A stretch of 64,000 nt of DNA from Novosphingobium sediminicola (lineage in GTDB: Bacteria; Pseudomonadota; Alphaproteobacteria; Sphingomonadales; Sphingomonadaceae), in contig NZ_JACIDX010000021.1 of NCBI RefSeq assembly GCF_014196525.1, positions 1-64,000 on the forward strand, in the 5' to 3' direction. The number at the start of each line of letters is the position of its first letter. Position 1 is the first letter of the stretch. The notes under the pieces are model-generated. The model did not search any database and was not told where the DNA came from. It saw only the letters and a program-made list of their open reading frames with translations. Below are positions 8,086-17,126 of the stretch, piece by piece. The position numbers and the translations under genes are program-made.

Positions 8086-9497
8086 GGCGCACACTTGCCA
8101 TTCTGGCGCCGATCCTGCTGGCCGCCTGCGCGCCGGTAGGGCCGAATTACCATGGTCCCCAAACCGCGCTGGTCGCCCGCCCGGCGGTCAGCGGGCCGTT
8201 TGTCGCAGGCGATAGGGCCATCGATCACGCCATGCCTTTGCCCGATCGCTGGTGGCGGCTCTATGACGATCCGGTGCTGGATGGATTGGTCGAACAGGCC
8301 TTTGCCGCCAACACCGACCTGCGCGTGGCCAATGCCAATCTGGCGCGCAGCATGGCCCTGCTGAGCGAGGCTCATGCGCGGCGGCAGGTGCAGGCCGGAT
8401 TCAGCAGCGAGGTCAGCGAGCAACAGCGCTCGGCCGAGCAGGTCTTGAGCCATGTGCAGCCGCACGAGCGCCCGCTCTACGATATAGGTGTATCGGTGGG
8501 TTATGATCTCGACCTGTTCGGCGGGATCCGGCGCGGGATCGAGGCTGCCTCCGCCGACAGCGACGCGGCCGGCGCCGCGCGCGATCTGGTGCGGGTGGCC
8601 GTGGCCGCCGAAACCGCCCGCGCATGGGCCGATATCTGCAATGCCGGAAACCAGATGGCCGCCATGAAGCAGATCATTGCCACGCAGCGCGGCGATCTTG
8701 CGCTGAACCGGCAGATTGTGGCGCAGGGGCGATTGCCCGGTTTCGAAGCCGAAAAGCGTCAGGGAGCGGTTGAGGCAAGCCGCGCCCGCCTGCCGCAAAT
8801 TCAGGCCCGTCAGCGTAATGCCGCCTTCCGTCTGGCCGGTCTGATCGGGCGTCCGCCCGAAGAATTCGATCCGAGCTGGCTGGGCTGCAACCGGCCTTTG
8901 GCGCTCATGCAGCCTCTGCCGGTTGGCGATGGCGCGGCCCTTTTGCGGCGGCGGCCCGACATCCGCATCGCCGAGCGCCGGATCGCGGGCGATACGGCGC
9001 GGGTCGGCGTGGCCATGAGCGCTTTGTATCCTGACATCCGTTTGGGCGCATCCATCGGATCGACCGGCGCGGTGGTGGACCGGTTCTCGCCGCTGACCAA
9101 CCGCTTTGCTTTGGGGCCACAGATCAGTTGGACCGTCAATCGCAGCGCGGTGCGGGCAAGGATCGCGGGCGCGCGGGCGGGTGTCGATGCCGATCTGGCC
9201 GCCTTTGACGGCAGTGTGCTCAAGGCGCTGCGCGAGGTGGAAACGGCATTGAACACCTATGCGGCGGACCTCGATCGGCTGAACGAATTGACAAAGGCGC
9301 AGGAGGCCGCCGCGCTGGTGGCGGAAAAGGCGCATAAATTGCACGCCGGGGGCCGCATCGGCGCCCTGCCCGCAATTGCTGCCGACCGTGATGCGGCCAT
9401 GGCAAAGCAGGCGGTGGCCGATGCGCGCGCGGATATCAACACCGACCAGATCGCCGCCTTTCTCGCGCTGGGCGGAGGATGGGAGGCCAAGCCCTGA
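8079..9497 (+). CDS. Outer-membrane efflux lipoprotein, NodT/OprM type
   Basis: 472 residues. The N-terminus is a lipoprotein signal peptide (RRTLAILAPILLAACAPVG) with lipobox LAAC, so it should be acylated and sorted to the outer membrane. Two repeats of the TolC-like outer-membrane efflux domain follow. DRWWRLYDDPVLDGLVEQAF begins the first, and GDGAALLRRRPDIRIAERR marks the start of the second, as in the NodT family. It provides the trimeric exit duct for the pump encoded by the preceding genes. The ATG overlaps the adaptor stop by 7 bp, and its end lies 11 bp from the convergent aldolase gene. Confidence 0.94.
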   Translation: MVRRTLAILAPILLAACAPVGPNYHGPQTALVARPAVSGPFVAGDRAIDHAMPLPDRWWRLYDDPVLDGLVEQAFAANTDLRVANANLARSMALLSEAHARRQVQAGFSSEVSEQQRSAEQVLSHVQPHERPLYDIGVSVGYDLDLFGGIRRGIEAASADSDAAGAARDLVRVAVAAETARAWADICNAGNQMAAMKQIIATQRGDLALNRQIVAQGRLPGFEAEKRQGAVEASRARLPQIQARQRNAAFRLAGLIGRPPEEFDPSWLGCNRPLALMQPLPVGDGAALLRRRPDIRIAERRIAGDTARVGVAMSALYPDIRLGASIGSTGAVVDRFSPLTNRFALGPQISWTVNRSAVRARIAGARAGVDADLAAFDGSVLKALREVETALNTYAADLDRLNELTKAQEAAALVAEKAHKLHAGGRIGALPAIAADRDAAMAKQAVADARADINTDQIAAFLALGGGWEAKP

Positions 9498-9508
9498 CGA
9501 GGCGCCGG

Positions 9509-10156
9509 TTAGCCCGCCTTGGGCAGCTCTGCGACCGCCGCGACAAAGGCCTGCGCCCGCGCGCCGACCTCGGTCGCCGAGAGGCCCGCCTTGTAGAGCG
9601 CCGAGCCAAGCCCTGCGCCTTGCGCGCCTGCGTCCACCCATTGCGACAGGTTTTCCGGCGTCACCCCGCCCACGGCCAGCAAGGGCAGATCCTTGGGCAG
9701 AACCGCGCGCTGGGCCTTCATATAGGCGGGACTGGCCCCTTCGGCGGGGAAGAGCTTGAGGCCCGTGGCGCCTGCATCCAGCGCGGCAAAAGCCTCGGTG
9801 GGCGTGTAGAAACCGGGCAGCGAGATCATGCCCGCCGCCACGCTGGCGCGGATCACATCGGCGTTCACATTGGGCGAGATGATGAGGCTGCCCCCGGCTG
9901 CTTTGACATCGGCGACATTCTGCACGGTCAGCACCGTACCCGCGCCCACAAGCACGTCCGGCCCATAGCGCCGCGCCAGCAGCGCGATTGAGGCCAGCGG
10001 ATCGGGCGAGTTCAAAGGCACTTCGATCATCGAGAAGCCCGCCTCGATGATCGCATCGCCAACGGCCTCAACCTCATCGGGGCGCACACCGCGCAGGATC
10101 GCCACCAGCGGACAAATGGCAAGGGCGGCGTTCAGGGTTTCGATAGGAGTAGTCAT
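9509..10156 (-). CDS. dgoA: 2-dehydro-3-deoxy-6-phosphogalactonate aldolase
   Basis: 215 residues of the KDPG/KDPGal class I aldolase family. Visible motifs are the LVAILRGVRPDEVEAVGDAI start, the substrate loop VGAGTVLTVQNV, SPNVNADVIRASVAAGM, and the Schiff-base lysine in TGLKLFPAE, then LAVGGVTPEN. The sequence is closer to DgoA than to Eda (for example IEVPLNSPDP). It splits KDPGal into pyruvate and glyceraldehyde 3-phosphate, the last step of the De Ley-Doudoroff galactose route. ATG 10156 overlaps the stop of the kinase gene (ATGA), so the start six codons further upstream is unlikely. It is the third gene of a symporter-kinase-aldolase operon. Confidence 0.93.
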   Translation of the reverse strand: MTTPIETLNAALAICPLVAILRGVRPDEVEAVGDAIIEAGFSMIEVPLNSPDPLASIALLARRYGPDVLVGAGTVLTVQNVADVKAAGGSLIISPNVNADVIRASVAAGMISLPGFYTPTEAFAALDAGATGLKLFPAEGASPAYMKAQRAVLPKDLPLLAVGGVTPENLSQWVDAGAQGAGLGSALYKAGLSATEVGARAQAFVAAVAELPKAG

Positions 10157-11022
10157 ATTTGGCTCGCTTTCCACAGGCGGAAGATACCGGCGACAAAAGC
10201 CGCGTGGCTGTCGATCAGGATGGGCTGGCCACCGGCAATATGCACGGCGCTGGCGTATAACCGGCCCAGATGCGGGTCGGCAAGGATATGGACCGGGTCG
10301 CCCTCGCGCAGGCCTTCGCCGCCCACATCATGGCCGATCATCAGGCCCGAGGTATAGGAGGCGCTGTCCTCGATGCTGCGCTGGCCCAGCAGGGCGGCGG
10401 CGCGCACGCGGAACAGGCGCGTGGTCAGGCGGCCCGTCAGCCCATCGCGCACCCCGGCTCGGAAGGCTTCATCATCGCCCACTTCGCCGCCGAGAAAATC
10501 GGCCAGCAGGCTGTGGTTTTTGAGCAGGGCAAAGATCTCGCCGGTCATGGCGGTGGCGAAACTTTCCACACGCCCGCCCGCCATGCGCGCCCATTTGCAA
10601 TGGGTGCCGGGCTGACACAGCAGCGCATCGCCGGGCACCAGCCCCGCCGCCACCGCGCCCAGCAATTGCACTTCCTCGCCGCGCATCACATCGCCCGCCG
10701 GATCGCACAGGCCCGGAACGATAGCGGTCCGCCCCGGCTCGACCCAGTGCAGCGCGCCGCCCAGATCCGCCAGCCCGGCCGGACAGGACAGGTAAGGCAC
10801 GTTGACCCAGCCCTTGGCCGAACCCACCATGCCCGCCAACAGCACCGGCAGGTCGCCCATTTTCGCACGGATCTCGGCAATCTGGTCGGCAAAGCCCCCC
10901 GGCGGCACGGCCAGCAGGCCCATGCCATCGCGCTCGGTCTGCAAGACCTTACCCTCTGCGTCGATCAGATAGGCGCGGCGGTTGGTCGTTCCCCAATCCA
11001 CCGCGATCATTTCACCCGTCAT
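10153..11022 (-). CDS. dgoK: 2-dehydro-3-deoxygalactonokinase
   Basis: 289 residues from ATG 11022, one base after the symporter stop. The start ten codons further 5' overlaps that gene and has no support. Family features are the phosphate-binding IAVDWGTTNRRAYLID loop near the N-terminus, VLLAGMVGSAKGWVNVPY, GEEVQLLGA and QPGTHCKWA. The enzyme phosphorylates 2-keto-3-deoxygalactonate at C6 with ATP, giving the substrate of the aldolase encoded by the overlapping downstream gene. Cytosolic. Order symporter-dgoK-dgoA with 1 bp and -4 bp spacing implies one transcript. Confidence 0.93.
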   Translation of the reverse strand: MTGEMIAVDWGTTNRRAYLIDAEGKVLQTERDGMGLLAVPPGGFADQIAEIRAKMGDLPVLLAGMVGSAKGWVNVPYLSCPAGLADLGGALHWVEPGRTAIVPGLCDPAGDVMRGEEVQLLGAVAAGLVPGDALLCQPGTHCKWARMAGGRVESFATAMTGEIFALLKNHSLLADFLGGEVGDDEAFRAGVRDGLTGRLTTRLFRVRAAALLGQRSIEDSASYTSGLMIGHDVGGEGLREGDPVHILADPHLGRLYASAVHIAGGQPILIDSHAAFVAGIFRLWKASQI

Positions 11023-11023
11023 A

Positions 11024-12601
11024 TCACCACCACACCGTGTAAAGCGCCACAAGGATCACGGCCACCAGCGCCGAGGCGATGGTAAAACCGCGCGACGTGT
11101 CAAAGGAAACGCCCTCCATAATGCCCTTGCCCTGCCGCACCGGAGCTTTGCCCAGCAACGAAACCACCACCGTCAGCGCCAGCGAGGCAAAAAACACCAT
11201 CGCCATGCGGTGCATGAAGGGAATTTCGGTCAACGCCGTCACTCCGCCAAAGCGGAACAGAGCCGAGAGTACCACACTGGCCAGAGCGCCCGACAGTGCG
11301 CCCGCCTCGGTGGCACGGGGCCAGAACAGACCGGTCAGGAAGATCACCGTGATGCCCGGCGTCACAAAGCCGGAGAATTCCTGAATATACTGAAACGCCT
11401 GATCCATGCCGCCCAGCAAGGGCCGCGCCGCGACAATGCCGATAACGGTCGCCACGCAGGCGGTGATGCGGCCCACGCGGACCAGCTGCGTCTCGCCGGC
11501 GCCCGGCGCGATTTTGCGGGCATAGAGGTCGAGCGTGAAGATCGTGGCGATCGAATTGATCTTGCTGGCGGTAGAGGCGATGATCGCCGCCGTCAGCGCG
11601 GCAAAGACCAGACCCAGCAACCCATTGGGCAAGAGATGCATCATAGCCGGATAGGCCTGATCGGGCTTGGCCAGATCGGGCGCGAGCAGCACTGCGGCAA
11701 TCCCCGGCAGCACGATGATGACCGGCATCAACAGCTTGAGAAAAGCGGCGAATACAATGCCCCGCTGCGCCTCGCCCAGAGATTTGGCGGCCAGCGTGCG
11801 CTGGATAATATATTGGTTGAACCCCCAATAAGACAAGTTTGCGATCCACAAGCCACCGATCAGCACGCCAAGGCCGGGAAGATCCTTGTAATGCGGGCTG
11901 TCGGGCGAGAGGATCATATGGAAATGATCCGGCACCGCCCGCACCAGCCGCTCAAAGCCATGGAGCGCGCCCGCCCCTTCGCCCAATTGCCCCAGCGCGA
12001 TGCCCGAGACAATCAGGCCGCCCATCACCAGCAGCGCGACCTGAACAATATCGGTCAACGCCACGGCCTTCAGCCCGCCCCGGATCTGATAGGCCAGCGC
12101 GAAGACGCCCAGCACCGCCAGAGCAACATCCTGATCGACGCCCGCCACCTGATGCACCGCGATGGAGCCCAGCCACAGGATCGAGGTCAGGTTCACAAAC
12201 ACATAAAGCACCAGCCAGAACACCGCCATCACCGTGCGGATCGTCGGGCCAAAGCGCGCCTCCAGAAATTCCGGCATGGTGGTGATGTTGTTCTTGAGGA
12301 ACACCGGCAGGAAGAACTTGCCCACGATCAGCAGGGTGAGCGCAGCCATCCATTCATAGGAGGAAATCGCCAGGCCGATGGCATAGCCGGAACCTGCCAT
12401 GCCCACGATCTGTTCGGCCGAAATATTGGCCGCGATCAGCGACGCGCCGATGGCCCACCAAGGCAGCGCGCGACTGGCCAGAAAATAACCGGCGCTATCC
12501 TCCTGAGCATCCCCCTTGCGGCGGCTGACCCATTGGGCAAGACCAAAGATAAAGATCGCATAGGCCACCACCATGGCCGTATCGATGGTTGAAAGCGTCA
12601 T
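11024..12601 (-). CDS. SSS-family Na+/sugar symporter (vSGLT-like, probable galactose uptake)
   Basis: 525 residues with about 14 membrane helices and the sodium:solute symporter fold. SRALPWWAIGASLIAANISA and SYEWMAALTLLIVGKFFLPV are very like the vSGLT/SGLT group, as are the LYVFVNLTSILWLGS helix and the TASKINSIATIFTLD segment near the second Na+ site. It would bring galactose (or a galactoside) across the inner membrane. The first gene of the dgoK-dgoA operon, it starts at ATG 12601 behind GAGAGGAAAG. Its upstream region, shared with the divergent GntR regulator, contains the palindromic box at 12649-12663. Confidence 0.92.
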   Translation of the reverse strand: MTLSTIDTAMVVAYAIFIFGLAQWVSRRKGDAQEDSAGYFLASRALPWWAIGASLIAANISAEQIVGMAGSGYAIGLAISSYEWMAALTLLIVGKFFLPVFLKNNITTMPEFLEARFGPTIRTVMAVFWLVLYVFVNLTSILWLGSIAVHQVAGVDQDVALAVLGVFALAYQIRGGLKAVALTDIVQVALLVMGGLIVSGIALGQLGEGAGALHGFERLVRAVPDHFHMILSPDSPHYKDLPGLGVLIGGLWIANLSYWGFNQYIIQRTLAAKSLGEAQRGIVFAAFLKLLMPVIIVLPGIAAVLLAPDLAKPDQAYPAMMHLLPNGLLGLVFAALTAAIIASTASKINSIATIFTLDLYARKIAPGAGETQLVRVGRITACVATVIGIVAARPLLGGMDQAFQYIQEFSGFVTPGITVIFLTGLFWPRATEAGALSGALASVVLSALFRFGGVTALTEIPFMHRMAMVFFASLALTVVVSLLGKAPVRQGKGIMEGVSFDTSRGFTIASALVAVILVALYTVWW

Positions 12602-12648
12602 GGAATGGTCTTTCCTCTCGAAAGCCTTGCCAAAAGGCGATTATGTCT

Positions 12649-12663
12649 ATTTATATGATAAAA
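12649..12663. promoter_or_regulatory. Candidate GntR operator, ATTTAT-ATG-ATAAAA
   Basis: An imperfect palindrome, arms ATTTAT and ATAAAA around a 3-bp centre, in the 86-bp region between the symporter operon (leftward) and the GntR gene (rightward). The same ATTTAT-N3-ATAAAT box, with perfect arms, lies in the promoter of the TonB receptor at 23465-23479. Binding by the neighbouring regulator is inferred from position and recurrence. Confidence 0.55.
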
Positions 12664-12687
12664 ACGCACGCCAGAGGGGGCCTCACG

Positions 12688-13410
12688 ATGACCGACAATG
12701 ACGATATTTCCGGCGGCCTGGGGCGCAATCTGACTTATGGCCTGCTCGATCTGCTGGGGCGCCAGATCGTGACGGGCGCCTTTGAAAACCGCACTTTTCC
12801 AACCGAAGCCGAGCTTTCGACCCAGCATGGCGTCAGCCGCTCGGTCACGCGTGAGGCGGTCAAAATGCTGACGGCCAAAGGCTTGCTGACCGCCCGCCCG
12901 CGTCAGGGCACCAGCATTCAGCCGGTGGCCAGTTGGAACCTGTTTGACGCCGATGTGCTGCGCTGGCTGCTCGAACGCAAATTCTCGGTCGAGCTGCTCT
13001 CGCAATTCAACCAGTTGCGCGCGGCCATCGAACCGGCCGCCGCCGCGCTGGCCGCAGGCTCGGCCGACGACAAGGGGCGCGCGCTGATCGAGGCCGGATT
13101 TGCCCGCATGGAGGCCGCCGAAAGGGGCGAGGACGACGTGCTCGACGCCGATATCGCCTTTCATCTGGCCATCCTGCGCGCCGGCGGCAATCCCTTCTTC
13201 GCTCAGTTCCGCGATGTGGTCGCCACGGCCCTGCGCACCTCGATCCGGCTGACCAACCGCATTGTCGGGCGCACGGCCGATCTGGCCGCGCATGGCGCAG
13301 TGCGCGATGCGATCATGGCGCGCGATCCGCGCGCGGCGCAGGACGCCATGCGCGCGATCATCGGCGATGTCATGGACCTGATCGCCCGGCACAGCCATGC
13401 GGCGCAATAG
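12688..13410 (+). CDS. GntR-family regulator, FadR subfamily (DgoR-like)
   Basis: 240 residues from ATG 12688, which has a strong AGAGGGGG ribosome site. The frame is open 33 codons further 5', but that part overlaps the operator region and has no ribosome site. The N-terminal winged helix shows FPTEAELSTQHGVSRSVTRE, the classic GntR recognition helix. Residues ~100-230 form an all-helical FCD ligand domain with the DADIAFHLAI metal/ligand motif. The gene diverges from the symporter-dgoK-dgoA operon and is followed by the lactonase and dehydratase genes on the opposite strand, so it most likely represses the locus and responds to galactonate or a KDGal derivative (inference by analogy with DgoR). 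Confidence 0.9.
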   Translation: MTDNDDISGGLGRNLTYGLLDLLGRQIVTGAFENRTFPTEAELSTQHGVSRSVTREAVKMLTAKGLLTARPRQGTSIQPVASWNLFDADVLRWLLERKFSVELLSQFNQLRAAIEPAAAALAAGSADDKGRALIEAGFARMEAAERGEDDVLDADIAFHLAILRAGGNPFFAQFRDVVATALRTSIRLTNRIVGRTADLAAHGAVRDAIMARDPRAAQDAMRAIIGDVMDLIARHSHAAQ

Positions 13411-13419
13411 GCTCATCGC

Positions 13420-14277
13420 CTAGGCGCCGAACATGCGGGGCGGCAGGCCGAACACGCCCGCCTCCACCTCGAACACTGATCCGGCCAGAGGTTCATCCAC
13501 CCCGTCGGCGGCGCTGGTCAGGAACAGGCGGCTGTAATCGGCCCCGGCAAAACAGGGCCGCGTGATCTGGCTCGCGGGCAGGTCGATCCAGCGCTCTCGC
13601 CCGCCAGCGGGGTCGAACCGGCTGACGCAGCCCGCGCCCCAATGCGCGATCCAGATCCCGCCCTGCGCGTCCACCGTCATGCCATCGGGCGATCCCCATG
13701 CATCGGGAAATTCGAGGAAAACCTCACGCGGGCCAAGGCTGCCATCGTCATGCAGGGCAAAACGATAGACCAGCCCCTTCGCGCTGTCGGTGTGGTAAAG
13801 CGTGGCACCGTCCGGGCTGATCGCCGGGCCATTGGCGATGGCGTAGGGCGCGTCCATGCGATGCCATGACAGGTCCGGGTCGAGCCGGTAAAGCGCGCCC
13901 TCGTCCCGGCTGCCATCCATACTCATCGTGCCCGCCCAGATGCGACCATAGGCATCGGCGCAGGCATCGTTCATGCGGTTGAAGGGCAGATCCGGCTCGG
14001 GCGCGGCGATGGGTTCGAGCGCGAAGGGATCGAGGCTGAGATGGTGAAATCCCGATTTCAGCCCCGCAACAAAGCCCCCGCCCGCGCTCCGCTCAATCAG
14101 CCAGCCCGCCATTTCGGGCATCGCCCATTCGCGATATTGCCCATCGCCCAGGCCATAGCGGTTCACCCGCTGGCCAATGATATCCACCCAATAGAGCGCA
14201 TCCTCGCGCGCGACATAAGTGATGCCCTCGCCCAGAATGTCGCGCCGCGCCCGTTCGATAATGGTCCAGTCGCCCAT
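13420..14277 (-). CDS. SMP-30/gluconolactonase-family lactonase (probable galactonolactonase)
   Basis: 285 residues of the six-bladed beta-propeller SMP-30 family. The metal ligands are recognisable: the N-terminal Glu in ILGEGITYV, Asn in LPFNRMNDACAD, Asn in IANGPAISPDG and Asp in GSPDGMTVDAQGGIWIAHWG. Such enzymes open sugar 1,4- or 1,5-lactones with a divalent metal. It is the second gene of a dehydratase-lactonase operon (10 bp gap), and flanking genes give galactose dehydrogenase before it and galactonate dehydratase after it in the pathway, so galactono-lactone is the expected substrate. Its 3' end faces the GntR gene 9 bp away. Confidence 0.9.
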   Translation of the reverse strand: MGDWTIIERARRDILGEGITYVAREDALYWVDIIGQRVNRYGLGDGQYREWAMPEMAGWLIERSAGGGFVAGLKSGFHHLSLDPFALEPIAAPEPDLPFNRMNDACADAYGRIWAGTMSMDGSRDEGALYRLDPDLSWHRMDAPYAIANGPAISPDGATLYHTDSAKGLVYRFALHDDGSLGPREVFLEFPDAWGSPDGMTVDAQGGIWIAHWGAGCVSRFDPAGGRERWIDLPASQITRPCFAGADYSRLFLTSAADGVDEPLAGSVFEVEAGVFGLPPRMFGA

Positions 14278-14287
14278 AGTCCCCCCC

Positions 14288-16084
14288 TTAGTGACTGTCG
14301 CGGGGCAGACCCTTGGTCTGGGCGATGCGCTGATATTTGACCGCGCTTTCGATCACCGCGCCGCCTGCGAATTGCCCCGTCTCGCGCCGGGCAATTTCGT
14401 GCCATGGCGTCTGGCTTTCGGGGCCGGAGAAGGGATTTTCCGCGTTCTCGGCGCGGCGGCGGTCCAGTTCCTCGTCGCTCACCAGCACATTGACGCTGCG
14501 GGTCTTCAGGTCGATCCGCACGATATCGCCCGTGCGCAGCAACGCCAGACCGCCGCCCGCCGCCGCCTCGGGGCTGGCGTTCAGGATCGACGGCGAACCG
14601 CTGGTGCCCGACTGACGCCCATCACCGATGCAGGGCAAGGCGTCGATCCCGGCGCGGATAAGGGCAGCGGGCGGGCGCATATTGACCACCTCGGCCCCGC
14701 CCGGATAGCCCACCGGCCCGGCGCCGCGGATCACCAGAATCGAACGGTCGGTGATGCCGAGAGCAGGATCATCGATGCGGTGGTGATAATCCTCCGGCCC
14801 GTCGAACACCACGACATTGCCCTCAAAAGCCTCCAGATCATCCGGGTTGGCCAGATAGCGCGCGCGGAAGGCGTCAGAAATCACACTCTTTTTCATCACC
14901 GCCGCATCGAACAGATTGCCCGACAGCACGGTCAGCCCCGCCGCAGGCCGCAAGGGCGAGGACAGAGGGCGGATCACATCCTCATCCTCAATCACGGCCT
15001 CGGCAATATTCTGCGCCACGGTGCGCCCATTGACGGTCAAGGCCTCGCCATCGAGCAGGCCCGCGCGATAAAGTTCGCCCATCACCGCCGGAACGCCGCC
15101 CGCGCGGTAATAATCCTCGCCCAGATATTCGCCCGCCGGTTGCAGATTGACCAGCAGCGGAATGTCCGCCCCATGGCTCTCCCAATCGGCCAGCGAGAGT
15201 TCGACGCCGACATGGCGCGCAATGGCGTTGAGGTGGATCGGCGCATTGGTGCTGCCGCCGATGGCCGAATTGACGCGGATGGCGTTGAGGAAGGCTGAAC
15301 GGGTGAGAATGTCCGAAGGCTTGCGGTCGGCCCGCACCATTTCGACGATCTGACGGCCGGTGTGATAAGCGCTTTCCGCACGGTCGCGGTGAGGCGCGGG
15401 GATGGCCGCGTTGCCCGGCAGGCTCATGCCCAGCGCCTCGGCAAGGCTGTTCATCGTCGTGGCCGTGCCCATCGTGTTGCAGAAGCCCGTGCTGGGCGCG
15501 CTGGAGGCCACCAGCTTGATGAAGCCCTTATAGTCGATCTCGCCCGCCGCCAGCATTTGCCGAGCCTTCCACACAATGGTGCCGCTGCCGGTCCGCTCGC
15601 CCTTGAAATTGCCGTTCAGCATCGGGCCGACCGAGAGCGCAATGGCCGGAATATTGACTGTCGCCGCCGCCATCAGGCACGCAGGCGTCGTCTTGTCGCA
15701 GCCGATGGTCAGCACCACGCCGTCAAGCGGATAGCCGAACAGCGTTTCGACCAGGCTGAGATAGGCCAGATTGCGGTCAAGCCCGGCGGTGGGCCGCTTG
15801 CCGGTTTCCTGAATGGGGTGGCAGGGAAATTCGATGGGAATGCCGCCCGCCTCGCGGATGCCGTCGCGCACGCGCTCGGCCAGCACGATGTGATGGCGAT
15901 TGCAGGGCGACAGGTCGCTGCCGGTCTGGGCGATGCCGATGATCGGGCGGTCGGACTGCAGTTCCTCCATCGACAGGCCATAGTTGAGATAGCGTTCAAG
16001 ATAGAGCGCGGTCATGTCGGGCAAGGCCGGATTGTCGAACCATGCGCGGCTGCGCAGCGAGATCTTGGGGTTTTGCTCTGACAT
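14288..16084 (-). CDS. IlvD/Edd-family sugar-acid dehydratase (probable galactonate dehydratase)
   Basis: 598 residues, the length of the pentonate/hexonate dehydratase branch of the family. Motifs for the Fe-S cluster and active site are visible: the PCNRHH cysteine, TIGCDKTTPACLM, GFCNTMGTATTMNSLAE, and the C-terminal DGRQSGTSGSPSILNASPEA loop with the catalytic Ser. Members of this branch act on xylonate, arabinonate or galactonate. The surrounding galactose genes favour D-galactonate to 2-keto-3-deoxygalactonate, replacing the enolase-type DgoD of enterobacteria. It is the first gene of the dehydratase-lactonase operon and diverges from the galactose dehydrogenase gene, with a weaker copy of the putative operator between them. 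Confidence 0.92.
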   Translation of the reverse strand: MSEQNPKISLRSRAWFDNPALPDMTALYLERYLNYGLSMEELQSDRPIIGIAQTGSDLSPCNRHHIVLAERVRDGIREAGGIPIEFPCHPIQETGKRPTAGLDRNLAYLSLVETLFGYPLDGVVLTIGCDKTTPACLMAAATVNIPAIALSVGPMLNGNFKGERTGSGTIVWKARQMLAAGEIDYKGFIKLVASSAPSTGFCNTMGTATTMNSLAEALGMSLPGNAAIPAPHRDRAESAYHTGRQIVEMVRADRKPSDILTRSAFLNAIRVNSAIGGSTNAPIHLNAIARHVGVELSLADWESHGADIPLLVNLQPAGEYLGEDYYRAGGVPAVMGELYRAGLLDGEALTVNGRTVAQNIAEAVIEDEDVIRPLSSPLRPAAGLTVLSGNLFDAAVMKKSVISDAFRARYLANPDDLEAFEGNVVVFDGPEDYHHRIDDPALGITDRSILVIRGAGPVGYPGGAEVVNMRPPAALIRAGIDALPCIGDGRQSGTSGSPSILNASPEAAAGGGLALLRTGDIVRIDLKTRSVNVLVSDEELDRRRAENAENPFSGPESQTPWHEIARRETGQFAGGAVIESAVKYQRIAQTKGLPRDSH

Positions 16085-16160
16085 GGCTTTTCAGTCTCCT
16101 TCGCGCCGACCGATCGCACGAATCCCGCGCCGTGCCAGCTTGCTGTTGACGTCTATAAGC

Positions 16161-16175
16161 ATATATATCATACAA
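16161..16175. promoter_or_regulatory. Weaker candidate GntR operator, ATATAT-ATC-ATACAA
   Basis: A degenerate version of the ATTTAT-N3-ATAAAT box (one and two mismatches in the arms, inner TAT-N3-ATA kept). It sits in the 114-bp divergent region between the dehydratase operon and the galactose dehydrogenase operon. A TTGACG hexamer at 16146-16151 could be a -35 element for the rightward operon. Suggestive only. Confidence 0.35.
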
Positions 16176-16198
16176 AAGTAAAGCGCGAGGATGCATTC

Positions 16199-17122
16199 AT
16201 GAGTAATTCCCTGATTCGATTGGGTTTGGTAGGACTGGGCAAAATCGCCCGCGATCAGCATCTGCCCGCCATTGCCACCAATCCGCGCTTTGCCCTGACC
16301 GCCACGGCCGACCCTATGGGCGGGCTGGAAGGCATTGCTTCTTATCCCACCCTTGATGCCCTGCTCGATGCGCGACTGGCGCTGGATGCGATTGTGCTGT
16401 GCACCCCGCCTTCGGTGCGTGCGGGGCTGGCGCATCGCGCGCTGGAGGCCGGGTTGCATGTGATGCTGGAAAAGCCGCCCGCCGCCGGTCTCTCGCAGGT
16501 CGATGCGCTGGTCCGGGCGAGCGCGGGCCGCACCATGCTGGCCACATGGCACAGCCGCGAAAGCGCCGCTGTCGATGCCGCCGCCGCATGGCTGGCCTCG
16601 CGCCAGATCAAGGCCGTGCGCCTCAACTGGCGCGAGGATGTGCGCGTCTGGCATCCGGGTCAGGACTGGCTGCTGGCGGCGGGCGGCTTTGGCGTGTTCG
16701 ACACCGCCATTAACGCCTTTTCGATCCTGACGCATATCCTGCCCCAACCGCTGGCGCTGGAAAGCGCGGATCTGGGCATCCCCGCCAACCGTCAGGCGCC
16801 GATGACAGCCCGCCTGACCATGCGCCATGCCGGGGCCGAAGTGGCCTGTGACCTGTCGATCCTGCACCCCGGCGCGCCGCAATGGGATATTGCCATCGAC
16901 ACCGATGCGGGCCTGCTGGAACTGACGCAGGGCGGCCAGCAGATGGCCATTGACGGCAAGGCGCAGGACATCGCACCCGATGCCGAATATCCCCGCCTCT
17001 ACGCCCGCTTTGCTCGCCTGATTGATGCGGGGCAAAGCGATGTCGATGCGCGGCCCCTGACGCTGGTGGCCGATGCGATGATGCTGGGCAGCCACCATTC
17101 CCTTCCGTCTTTCGAGTTCTGA
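16199..17122 (+). CDS. D-galactose 1-dehydrogenase, Gfo/Idh/MocA family
   Basis: 307 residues. The N-terminus LIRLGLVGLGKIARDQHLPA holds the NAD(P)-binding GxGxxA-type loop and the DQH segment characteristic of bacterial galactose dehydrogenases of the Pseudomonas/Rhizobium type. VMLEKPPAAGLSQVDAL carries the EKP catalytic lysine, and GGFGVFDTAINAFSILTHI the second conserved region. The reaction is D-galactose + NAD(P)+ to galactonolactone, the first step of the non-phosphorylative-entry galactose route. The gene is the first of a rightward operon with GH2 beta-galactosidase (4 bp) and GH53 galactanase (13 bp), so hydrolysis and oxidation are expressed together. Confidence 0.9.
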   Translation: MSNSLIRLGLVGLGKIARDQHLPAIATNPRFALTATADPMGGLEGIASYPTLDALLDARLALDAIVLCTPPSVRAGLAHRALEAGLHVMLEKPPAAGLSQVDALVRASAGRTMLATWHSRESAAVDAAAAWLASRQIKAVRLNWREDVRVWHPGQDWLLAAGGFGVFDTAINAFSILTHILPQPLALESADLGIPANRQAPMTARLTMRHAGAEVACDLSILHPGAPQWDIAIDTDAGLLELTQGGQQMAIDGKAQDIAPDAEYPRLYARFARLIDAGQSDVDARPLTLVADAMMLGSHHSLPSFEF

Positions 17123-17126
17123 AACC